Below, one piece after another: positions 55,522 to 64,000 of a stretch of 64,000 bases of DNA (positions are counted from its first letter, which is position 1; each line of letters begins with the position of its first letter). The translations under genes were made by a program, and so were the position numbers. The notes beneath the pieces were generated by a model. It was not told the DNA's origin, searched no databases, and worked only from the letters and a program-made list of their open reading frames with translations. Origin of the DNA: Folioceros fuciformis (Eukaryota; Anthocerotophyta; Anthocerotopsida; Anthocerotales); NCBI GenBank assembly GCA_049999805.1, contig JBNGIO010006294.1, positions 344,964-408,963 of the forward strand. The letters are read 5' to 3'.

Positions 55522-56556
55522 ATGTCGCACACCCGAGTTTGCCTGGTCGCTGGATATCCCTTGCTTATCTTCCTCTTGCTCTCGACACGGGTCGTTTCAG
55601 TGTACCATCTGGTGTCCAAGGCAAAACCAAGTGCGGTGGACGGAAAGGTGCTGTATCCCACGGTTGAAGTGCTGAATGGAGCGGCTACAGTGTGGCAAAT
55701 TCCACTACAATGCAAGGCAGTGCTGTTCATAGCGCATCCAAGCGGCGCGGACCCTTTCAGGTTCTGGGATCCCCACCCCAGGTGCCCCCAGTGCACCGGC
55801 TACCCGGAGCATCGGGCTCTGGTTCAGGCTGCCTTGTCGTGGGGATATGCGGTTATTGCAATCGGCAGTTTGGAGCATGAATGGCAGTACCGGGACCTGG
55901 ACAGCTCGCGGGATTTCCAGAATGTGGAGTTTATCTTGGGCAGCTGGGCTGTTGAGCGTGGGCTGGAGATGCTCCCTGTTACCGCACTGGGGATTTCCCT
56001 AGGCGGGATCTTCGTGGCTGCCGCTGCCGATCGCATCGGGTTCGACGCGGTGGGGCTGATGATCTCGTCCGGTTTGGAGGGAGGGTTCCGGGACGTTGCG
56101 CCCTTCCCGCCCGTTATCTTTCTGCACATGCCTAAGGACTGGAGGATCCAGCCTGCGGTGGTAGCAGCAGTGGGAGAGCTGGAGGCCCAAGGCATTCCGG
56201 CCGCGGCAGTGGAGTGCTTGGAGTTTGCTGTCCACGCAGGTCTCTTCGCTGAACGCATTCATGAAATTGATTGGGAGCACTCTGCGAAGATTCGGGTTGC
56301 ATTGCAGGATGTGGGAGTTCTGGACGGTGCGGGGTATGTGGTGGATAGCTACGCAGAGAGAGACTGGAGGAGCGCTGTGAAGGAGGTGGTGAAAGAGATT
56401 TCATCGGACCTGGAGCTTACTGTGGAGCGCATTGCACAGGAACTGAATCTTGCCTATGCGTTTCATGCCACAACTAGCTTGAAGTCGCGCGAGTTGTTTG
56501 AGTGGTTGGATTCGAAAGGGCGGATGCTTTCCCAGCGGGAAGAGAAACTGAGGTAG
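55522..56556 (+). CDS. Alpha/beta-hydrolase-fold protein with N-terminal signal anchor
   Basis: 344 codons from the ATG at 55522, no intron; the frame is open further upstream but without ATG context. A hydrophobic N-terminus (VCLVAGYPLLIFLLLSTRVV) is a signal peptide or anchor. The core has AVLFIAHPSGADP (strand 3 and oxyanion region), a C-rich DPHPRCPQCTGYPEH, YAVIAIGSLEHEWQYRD, and the nucleophile elbow ALGISLGG (G-x-S-x-G, Ser about residue 154), then PPVIFLHMPKDWR. A C-terminal His is plausible in AVHAGLFAERIHEID. Substrate unknown. The gene ends 68 bp from the convergent short-chain dehydrogenase, and a degraded second copy lies at 58829-59080. Confidence 0.75.
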   Translation: MSHTRVCLVAGYPLLIFLLLSTRVVSVYHLVSKAKPSAVDGKVLYPTVEVLNGAATVWQIPLQCKAVLFIAHPSGADPFRFWDPHPRCPQCTGYPEHRALVQAALSWGYAVIAIGSLEHEWQYRDLDSSRDFQNVEFILGSWAVERGLEMLPVTALGISLGGIFVAAAADRIGFDAVGLMISSGLEGGFRDVAPFPPVIFLHMPKDWRIQPAVVAAVGELEAQGIPAAAVECLEFAVHAGLFAERIHEIDWEHSAKIRVALQDVGVLDGAGYVVDSYAERDWRSAVKEVVKEISSDLELTVERIAQELNLAYAFHATTSLKSRELFEWLDSKGRMLSQREEKLR

Positions 56557-56623
56557 ATTGGTTGGTGCTGTGACTACAACAGCGGATGCACAGGCTCAGG
56601 GACAAGATCGAACCTGTGCTCAG

Positions 56624-57717
56624 TTACACAACTTTTTTCACCTCCTGCAGCTTCTTCTTGTCATGCAACCCGAACATCTCTTCGAATAAGTACTCCCGCA
56701 GCCATGACGGAGAGTAGTAGAGGACGTAGAACAGTGTCGAAAGGTGTCCAAACACGACGGTCCTGGGACTGTTCGTTTTCTGGACAGCTTCAAGGATTTT
56801 CCGAGCCAAATCCGTACTCGGTGTTGATTTCGATGACTGAGAGCCAACAGCCCGCTTTTCAATGACAGTATCATATGGTTGGTACAACTTCAAACCAGGC
56901 AGATTTTGTTTCGATCTGAGTGCTTGCTTTCCAATGTTGGAAATGATGGCCCCCGGTGCAACGAGGATGACCTGTATGTCGAACGGTTTCAGCTCCAACC
57001 TGTGCGATCTGGAACTGATCAGAGGTTCTGGAAATGCATTTACGCTCAGGTTTTCATCATCAACGCCTCAGAGTACCTCAAAGTCTCGGTGAAAGAGTGC
57101 ACTGCTGCTTTGGTTGACGCATAAACACCTGCCCAAGGGGCAGGACAGAAGGCAGAGATGCTCCCAATGTTCACAATCTTCCCTTTCCGTCTGGCTGCCA
57201 TGTGCGGCACCACTGCTCGGATGAGGGAGAGTGGACCTGCAATGTAGCGGATCAGGAAAACCGAACGATCTCGCGATACACATGCAAGGTATACATGTTC
57301 CAGCGCAACAGATTGTCTCCGCATTTCACTCCAAGCAACAGGCACTAGTTTCTTAACACAATCTGGGGAAGAGGTATGTAGTCACCTACCATACACATTG
57401 GTCTTGTAGCACCTCTCTAGCATGTCGTGGGGAACCTCAGCAAGAGGCCCGATACACTGTGTCCCAGCATTGTTAATGAGCACATCTATGTGCCCAAACT
57501 TGGCCACCACGGTGTCCACCGTTTCTTCAATCACAGACTGCTCTGCAGTCACGTCAAGCTGGAGCAACTCCACGTCTGGATACTGCTCCAACGACTTCAT
57601 CCACTCCACGGAGAGGTCAGTTGCCACAACTGTGAATCCTGCACTTGCAAACACGAGGCACAGGGCATTGCCGATGCCACCGTCTGAGCAACCTGTGATC
57701 AGCACAACCTGCTTCAT
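56624..57717 (-). CDS. Short-chain dehydrogenase/reductase, AYR1-like, copy 1
   Basis: Exons 57717-57390, 57236-57077 and 56999-56624 join with GT-AG borders to 287 residues. The Rossmann start is VVLITGCSDGGIGNAL (TG-x(4)-GIG variant of AYR1-like enzymes), then LLQLDVT, VLINNAGTQ, and the catalytic set SISAFCPAPWAGVYASTKAA (Ser, Tyr-x3-Lys). ILVAPGAI follows in the substrate loop. Yeast AYR1 is an NADPH-dependent 1-acyldihydroxyacetone-phosphate reductase; plant relatives are less well defined. The C-terminus has a hydrophobic FYVLYYSPSWLREYLF segment suggesting membrane or lipid association. Copy 2 at 59130-60283 has the same exon lengths except one codon. Confidence 0.88.
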
Positions 57718-57779
57718 CACGTCGACTGTGCTGAAGCAGGCCAAAGCCACATTCGGGTTGCAATTAGGTGCGGTCAATT

Positions 57780-58800
57780 AGGTGTTTATGTACACGAAGG
57801 CAGGGCCTACCCGCATCTACAAAGTAGATCCTCATCTCGCCGGTTCGGCGATATCCCCTGCGTTGCCAAGTGTAGTCATGGCGCTTGACGAGTGTTAGTC
57901 ACCTCCGTCCATCACGAGGTTCAGCTGGGTCATATGTGTGCAAAAGCACCAGCCACAAGGCATGTCGAGCTGTAGGCAACGACGGCAGCACTGGACTATG
58001 CGCCTGACCTGGGGAAAAAGAGGTCAAGTTGCAAACAAAACGAACGTTGGGTACCGATCCAGTCCGTCAATATCCCTGAGACTGGAGATGCAGCGAGGTG
58101 TCATTTTATATTCCCTCCAATTCCATCAAGACCACCACACTGTGGGTTGGCCCTGAACTGGCAGGGAGGCGCTGTCAGACCCTTTGATGTGGAGTAGGTG
58201 CAGGAGTGATGGGGCTTTCTCAAGCAGCTGGCCAGCTACAGTGAAACCCTCTTCATTGACTACCTAGCCATGTAAGATGGAGAAGGTCTACTTACGGCTC
58301 ATGACGTCGGTGAACAAAGGCACAGCTTTGGCACACTCGCCAGAAGTTGTGGCTAAGAGGAGCAACACCGTGCTCACCATTGTCGCGAAGAGCAGCTTTC
58401 TGTCTCCGTTCTCGTACTCCAGGACGTGATCGTGAGTTTCACCATCTCTTACGTTTCACCTACCCCTGTTTCCATCTGCAGCTACGCATCACAAACGCTA
58501 AAAGATACACAACGAGACGTTGAGCATTTTGAAATGTGTTTCACCTGGTGGGATATTACCTCCCCCGAAAGTGGATCATTGTCCCCTGAGATGATGAGAA
58601 CCCTTATGGCGTTTGAGACAACGGTGGGAAGAAGCGTAAACGAGCGGCAACTTCTGCCCTCATTTTCGGTGGCTGCCAGGAAGAAGTGAGCTTCCATATC
58701 CTCCCTTCAGGAAAGGCTCAAATCCGGGTGGACGTCTGGAAGCTGAGGCATCTTCCTGGCTGCAAATGCTGACCGGATTGCGCTGAATCGTGGGGGAGGG
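57780..58800 (-). other. Spacer with a possible small secreted-peptide gene
   Basis: On the minus strand an ATG at 58380 opens a short hydrophobic start (STVLLLLATTSGECA) ending at a GTAAGT donor near 58295. An acceptor-like AGGTAG near 58258 leads to a 44-codon frame (GFTVAGQLLEKAPSLLHLLH) ending near 58134. Together they would make a ~72-residue secreted peptide. Support is only splice-site fit and composition. Confidence 0.25.
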
Positions 58801-58828
58801 CTTATAAATTCGCGCTGTTGCGCGCAGG

Positions 58829-59080
58829 ATGCAGGGACAGGACATTCCGGCAGCTGCAGTTACATGCCTGGAGTCGCACTCCGGTCAGATCTACGAGGAT
58901 TCATTGGATGGTTGGGGAGTAGTCCGCAAGGCTAGGCTTTGGGCTGCATTCCATGATGTGGACCAGATGGCAGGGACTGGAGTAGCGTTTCGGAGGGAGC
59001 TGATGAAAGCGACTTCACCTCAACTTGAGCTTTCATTACACAGGAACTGAAATGCTTTCCCAGCTGGAAGGGGAACTGAG
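58829..59080 (+). pseudogene. Remnant of a duplicated alpha/beta-hydrolase gene (3' part)
   Basis: The peptide around GQDIPAAAVTCLES matches AQGIPAAAVECLEF of the intact hydrolase; the DNA near 59050-59085 (ATGCTTTCCCAGC then GAACTGAG) matches the end of that gene at 56524-56552. Intervening sequence is shortened and frameshifted, and the nucleophile elbow region is absent. It sits in the same tail-to-tail position relative to dehydrogenase copy 2 as the intact gene does to copy 1. Confidence 0.8.
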
Positions 59081-59129
59081 GGCTCACCGCGCCGTTCAGG
59101 GTACGGGGCACGACCGAAGGTGTGCCCAA

Positions 59130-60283
59130 TTACACAGCTTTCTTCACCTCCTCTAGCACCTTCTTGTCATGCAACCCGAACATTCTCGCGAATAAGTAGT
59201 CCCGGAGCCATGAAGGAGCGTAGTAGAGGACGTAGAAGAGGGTGGAAAGATGGCCAAACACCAGGTTGCGGGGACTGCTCTGTTTCAGGACTGCTTCAAG
59301 GGTCTTGCGAGCCAATTCCGCGCTTGGTGTTGATTTCGCTGATTGAGAGACCATAGCGCGGTTGTGAATATGTGTGTCATACGGTTGGAACAGCTTCAAT
59401 CCTGTTAGACTTTCTTTTGACCTGACTGCCTGCCTTCCCATGTTGGAAGTAATGGCCCCTGGTGCAACGAGGATGACCTGTATTCCGAATGGTTGCAGCT
59501 CCAACCTGTGATACGGGAACACTTGGGTTCAAGAACCGCGTGTATGGACAGGACATGTTTCCACATGGACAACCTGCAGGTAGAATTACCTCAGAGTTTC
59601 GGTTAGAGAATGCATTGCTGCTTTGGAGGACGCGTAAACACCTGCCCAGGGGGCAGGACAGAAGGCACTGATGCTACCAACGTTCACAATCTTTCCTCCT
59701 TTCCGCCTGGCAGCCATATGAGGAACCACTGCTCGAATGAGGGATAGTGGACCTGCAAGGAGGCGGATCAGACAGTCACCACCACCACCAGGACAAGCAC
59801 TCCCTTCGGGCAACGATTGGAGTTGCAGGCAGAGAAAAGAAAGTAGGCATATCCCAGAGCTACAGCATGTCCAATCATCTGCCGTAAACACTTCTTGCTG
59901 CTCAGCTAGAAATCAAACAACGCCGAGGGAAGGGAAGATGCAAGTAGTCAATCACCAAACACGTTGGTCTTGTAGCACCTCTCTAGCATGTCGTGCGGGA
60001 CCTCAGCCAGAGGTCCGATACACTGTGTCCCAGCATTGTTTATGAGGACGTCGATGTGCCCAAACTTGTCCACCACAGATTCTACCGTCTCCTCGATTAC
60101 AGCCTGCTCTGCAGTCACGTCCAGCTGAAGCAACTCCACGTCCTGTATCTGCTCCAACGACTTCATCGATTCCAGGGAGCGTGCGGTTGCCACAACCTTG
60201 AAGCCTGCATATGCAAACTCTACAGCCAGGGCATGGCCGATGCCACCGTCTGAACATCCCGTGATCACCACAACCTCCTTCAT
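59130..60283 (-). CDS. Short-chain dehydrogenase/reductase, AYR1-like, copy 2
   Basis: Exons 60283-59956, 59752-59590 and 59505-59130 give 288 residues with GT-AG borders. It has VVVITGCSDGGIGHAL, LLQLDVT, VLINNAGTQ, SISAFCPAPWAGVYASSKAA and ILVAPGAI, all catalytic residues present. It differs from copy 1 by scattered substitutions and one extra Gly (RKGGKIV versus RKGKIV) in exon 2. Introns are at identical positions but differ in sequence, the second intron of copy 1 being shorter. An intact paralog from a local duplication; substrate unknown, probably lipid-related by family. Confidence 0.88.
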
Positions 60284-61234
60284 CACCTCGATTGCGTGGA
60301 AACAGGGCGGTCCACAATCGGGTTCAGTGATGTGTACGATTCTCTCGCATATAATAGATATACGAACACGGACATGATGAAAGTTAGTGAAAAAGGTAGG
60401 GTAAATTCTCTTGTACTTGCTATTCAAAGACCCAGGATTAAACCTTACCCAACAGGGCCGATATTTGAGTTTTACAATTACACTTCTTTCCTCCGATGTA
60501 AGAGCTGTTAGGCAACGCTCACACAGGTTTGGCTCCCCCTTGTCTCCGGGGTACCGATTTCCGGTCGTGTTGCAACAGAATGGTGCTGGGCCTGGTCGCG
60601 CAAGCCGTGCTTCAGGCTGTAACGGAGCTTGTCTTGTGGGAGTCGGCAGGGATGGCATTTTCCAGCAGGTTGATGTAGTGGATGACCGGCGGGGGGAGTT
60701 GATGGAAGGGAGCACTAGGCAGGAAGAAGCAGGTGATGCAGGCAGAGCGAGGGCGCGTGAAAGTGCGGGTGAGTGCACTGCTTGTGGTGTGGGGATGTGT
60801 GCCCCTTTGCTCTTGTGCTGTGCAGCCCTAAACGGTAGAGTGTGCAATGAGAGCTGGCGGTGAGATATTGTCATTCTGCCGGGAAACTGTCGTCGACGGG
60901 GGTAATTGGGGTTGGAGCCAGGCCTTTGGAATTTCAACTCGTGCTCGTCGTCGCCGTCCTCGTCAGCTTCTTATGCTGCCGGCCCCTGTCTTGTATTGTG
61001 ACAAGCTTCATGTGGTTGTGGGAAAGCAAGCGCAGAAAATTCGCACCCAGCTCGCGCGACAGGAGAGCTGGGCGGCAGGAGCACGAGCTCCAGGGCAAGA
61101 ATTCGAGCTCCCCGTTCCTGTCCTCGTCGCTCTCTGCCACACGCATTGTGATCAGGAAGGTTTCCTTATGATTCAAGAAATCTGCAACGGACTCAAGTCT
61201 GCCGCCTTTGTAAAAGGTTTTGTGGGCGAGAGGG
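60284..61234. promoter_or_regulatory. Divergent upstream region between dehydrogenase copy 2 and the SAC3A-type gene
   Basis: No supported gene; contains the two presumed promoters. Frames here (60411-60863, 60847-61251) have no recognisable content. Confidence 0.35.
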
Positions 61235-63789
61235 ATGGGCACCGAGTATGATATGAACCAAAATGCTTTTGCGGTATCCCATGAGGATCAAGGAGCTGAG
61301 TCTCCGCCGGTGTGGGAGCCGCAGGAGTATAAGGGCTGGGCACAGGAGAGCACAACAGAAAATCTTGGGACTTACGTGCCTGATCCCTATGCTCCACCAT
61401 CCGAGACGGTGCATTCCGATAATGAAAGTAATCAAGAGCCGAGTACTGCTGGCCAGGATCAGCAATGGGCTAGTTACTACCCTGCTCCTACGTCACAACA
61501 GCAGGTACTTTGTCCATCTTTCTTTTCTGCCATGATTAGGTCTTCATAGCGTCGTCGGTTGCAGCTTGAAACCTTTGCGTTTTATTCCGGCGACTCTTCA
61601 CCATCCACAATGTCTAGAACCGTGGCTTCTTTTAATAGTTTCTATTAGCTTGAGACATGAAAAACGTTTAATAGCTGCTTTCAGTTGTTTTTGATAGGTT
61701 GGAACACGAAAAACGTTCATAGCAGTAGTAGGTGTATGTAAATCGAAGCTGTCACGTTGACCCCTTGGGCCCTGTGCTGCCAGATGACTCTCATTTCTTG
61801 TGTGGCAGGAAGCGGGAATTAACCAGGGTCAAGGGAGCTTTGCACCTCCACCACTTCCAATTGCGCCCCCCCCTCAGCCACCTCCACCTCCAGATATTGC
61901 ATCTGCTACCTCATGGAGCTCCTTAGGGCAGACTACAGGTGGAAGTGAGCTGAAGATGGATCCCTCTGGGTATGCTACAGTTAGCTATTATTCGCAGGGA
62001 CAGCAACCTGTTCAAGATGGAAGCTATGCTCCACAAGATAGTCAAACAAATTTACCCGGCCCCACTGTGTCTGGGTCTAGCACACCATCAGCGAATGGTT
62101 CTCACACTTACGGACAGACATACTCTGGGTATGGAAGCACTGCTGACCCCTATGCCTATGGCGGTTCTGGATACCAAAACTATAACTATGGTTATCTACA
62201 GCAAGGTAACGATTCTTACTCTCAGAGCACAGGGGCCTATCAAAATTCAGGTGCTCCTTATCAGGCTGCTGTTAACTCCTTTCAAAACACAAGCTCATAT
62301 GCAGACACAGCATCTTATCAGAACACAAGCACTTATTACAATAATGCTGGTGTTTATCAGAACACGGGAGCATACACAGCCTACGGTACAGTACCAAACA
62401 CATGGAGTGATAGCAGCTTTGGAAACTATGGTGGTTACACAGGCTATACAGGTTATTCAGGACAAGACGCAACAGCAAATGCAACTGTCTCTCAACATCA
62501 ATCTCAGTACCCACAGGACTACCAGGCCCAGTGGGCTGAGTACTATGCAAGTTTGCAGAGCCAAAATACGGAGCCTAGTGGGCCTCCTGGCACTGATTTG
62601 GCATTGCCCAGCAGTGCAGTTACAAGCCCTGCGGCGCCCACATATGCAAGTATTGTGGCTCATGGGGCTTCTGCCAACTTTTCTGTGCCGACAAGCCAGC
62701 CTCCACCTCCAGGCACCCAGCCTTCTTGGCCACAACAATACAGTGAAGCGCTTCCTGCTCAGGTGTGTCTGCTTTTCAAGTTGCGTAATGTGTGTCAATA
62801 TGATTTCCTGTGAGATCCAGAATTTTGTCAACGAGTAAGAGTAGGTCTGGGATTGTGCCCTGCTGTCTTTTGCTTTTTACTTGGTGTTTTCATTTCAACG
62901 TGGATTTCTGTATTGTCGTGCATGTACTCACTAATGCTTTGATGTTGAATGCTCTTTTGAACAGGTCAGCTCACTGCAACCTGTGCAAAAGCCAGTGCTA
63001 AACAGCTGGGAAGCCCCCTCCGTGCTAACAGCTGATGAACAGGGTTCGGCTCCCCAGATTCAGGCCCAACTGCAGCCAGCTCCAGTCATCCAGCAGCAGC
63101 AGGCTCAGACTGTGGTCCAATATCCGATCTCACACCCTCAACATTCTGTACAGTATCCGCAGCAGCAGCAACAGTCTCACCAACAGCAGCAGCAACCTAC
63201 GCATTACCAGCAGTCTGTGCAGGTAGTGACATCCCAATATCAGCAAGCACAGCTGCACCAGCAGGCACGTTACATCCAGCCCCAGCCACAGAATCAGTCC
63301 CACCTGACAGGACAGCAGCAGGAACGTCAGCAGGCTTCTCCAGGTTTCCATTCACAGGCTCAAGATATGACAAGTTCAGAATCTGGTCTTTGGAGACCTG
63401 GGAAAATTCAAGTTCCCAGTGACTCCAGGATAACACAGACTGTTGGAGCTCTGAGTGGCACAAATAAGGGTCCCTCAGCAGATGTCTCCAAACCGGCATA
63501 TATCAGCGTCGGGAAATCAAGGATGTCATCAGATGATGTTGCGGATGCCACTCTCCAGGTATTGATAAGTCAAAACCTGGCGAGTGTTTGAAGTCCGTGG
63601 AATTGTCACCTTTTTGCCAGAAGTGTGTGTGTGTTACTTTTTAAATGCGCTTTCTGATCTGATGTACGTCCATGTGGAAACTGGCAGCCTGGGATGTTCC
63701 CCCCTTCTCTCCGTGCCTACGTGGAAAGAGCGCTGTCTCGGTGCAGAGATGATGCACAAAAGGCAGCCTGTCAGGAGATTATGAAAGAG
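61235..63789 (+). CDS. SAC3A: SAC3 family protein A / LENG8-like, 5' part only
   Basis: Exons 61235-61504, 61809-62762, 62965-63558 and 63688-63789 join in frame with GT-AG borders; the last donor at 63790 shows the gene continues past the window. The first ~600 residues are low complexity: Tyr/Gly/Gln/Ser-rich (YNYGYLQQGNDSYSQS), a Pro run (APPPLPIAPPPQPPPPPD) and a Gln/His-rich part (QYPQQQQQSHQQQQQPTHYQ). Exon 4 encodes FPPSLRAYVERALSRC and CQEIMKE, the conserved block just before the SAC3/GANP domain in plant SAC3A proteins. SAC3/GANP proteins scaffold TREX-2 mRNA export complexes; the N-terminal part is variable among plants. Identification depends mainly on exon 4 and on overall composition. 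Confidence 0.8.
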
Positions 63790-64000
63790 GTAAGCTGTTT
63801 GATTTCCCTGTCCTCCGTGTTCAGTCAAAGGAGTACTGCTCTTCACTTTGTCTAGCTTTCCTACGTGGTTCGTCTTCTTGCTTGGTGTTCTTACAAGAGT
63901 CATGTCTCTCAGTAGCTGCTGCTTGATAGATTTGTTGCTTCCCTGCGCTTGAATATGCTTGCATTGGGAACACGTATATGTATGTATATATGCATTGCTG
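63790..64000 (+). other. Intron of the SAC3A-type gene at the window edge
   Basis: Begins with a GTAAGC donor and shows no coding evidence to the end of the window. Confidence 0.6.

Overview
The window looks like nuclear DNA of a land plant or close streptophyte relative. It carries a 3xHMG-box-type gene, a root-cap (late embryogenesis) family gene, an LEA_2 gene, a CPSF100 gene, a SSUH2-like Cys-rich gene, an amino-acid vacuolar-type transporter, a SAC3A-type gene and a trihelix fragment. Introns are spliceosomal, mostly 70-300 bp, GT-AG with one apparent GC-AG. Genes are separated by AT-rich or microsatellite-rich intergenic DNA with PIF/Harbinger and LINE remnants. I cannot fix the species; short introns and an intronless CPSF100 would suit a bryophyte- or lycophyte-grade plant, but that is a guess.

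Layout. 0-4.7 kb: transposon debris (BED-like finger, trihelix plus PIF/Harbinger transposase split by an apparently artificial 400-N gap, two diverged direct repeats). 4.7-9.2 kb: GC-rich short tandem repeats with no supported gene. 9.2-11.3 kb: SSUH2-like gene (minus). 11.7-12.05 kb: small heat-shock protein pseudogene. 13.3-15.3 kb: three unrecognised genes. 16.0-18.3 kb: intronless CPSF100. 18.8-20.0 kb: root-cap family gene (minus) with a TATA box and RY motifs. 20.9-21.5 kb: a ~230-bp repeat in three copies. 22.3-23.1 kb: LEA_2 gene. 23.5-25.3 kb: amino-acid transporter (minus). 27.3-29.7 and 33.5-35.4 kb: two HMG-box paralogs (minus) with matching exon structure. 35.4-41.9 kb: AT-rich DNA and a decayed coiled-coil coding region. 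41.9-44.6 kb: broken LINE.

44.9-52.8 kb is the most unusual part. Two genes run divergently from a ~620-bp spacer. The left one (minus) is a DUF7869-like, transposase-like protein with a CxxC...CxxC finger. The right one (plus) is a decayed gene that joins a ParB/sulfiredoxin-fold domain to a beta-class (N4-cytosine/N6-adenine type) DNA methyltransferase C-terminal domain, a bacterial/phage-like architecture. Twelve copies of a GC-rich 22-bp dyad (10-bp arms, 2-bp centre) occur in three clusters only inside this segment: one beyond the 3' end of the left gene, one inside its intron, one inside an intron of the right gene. Spacing is constant within clusters (73 bp three times; 62 bp three times) although most spacers differ, and arm substitutions are often compensated. 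I propose this is a decayed mobile element with its own site-binding/methylation module; this is inference.

55.5-60.3 kb: an alpha/beta-hydrolase gene converges with an AYR1-like short-chain dehydrogenase; the pair was duplicated and the second hydrolase has decayed while the second dehydrogenase is intact. 61.2 kb to the end: the 5' half of a SAC3A/LENG8-type mRNA-export gene that runs out of the window.
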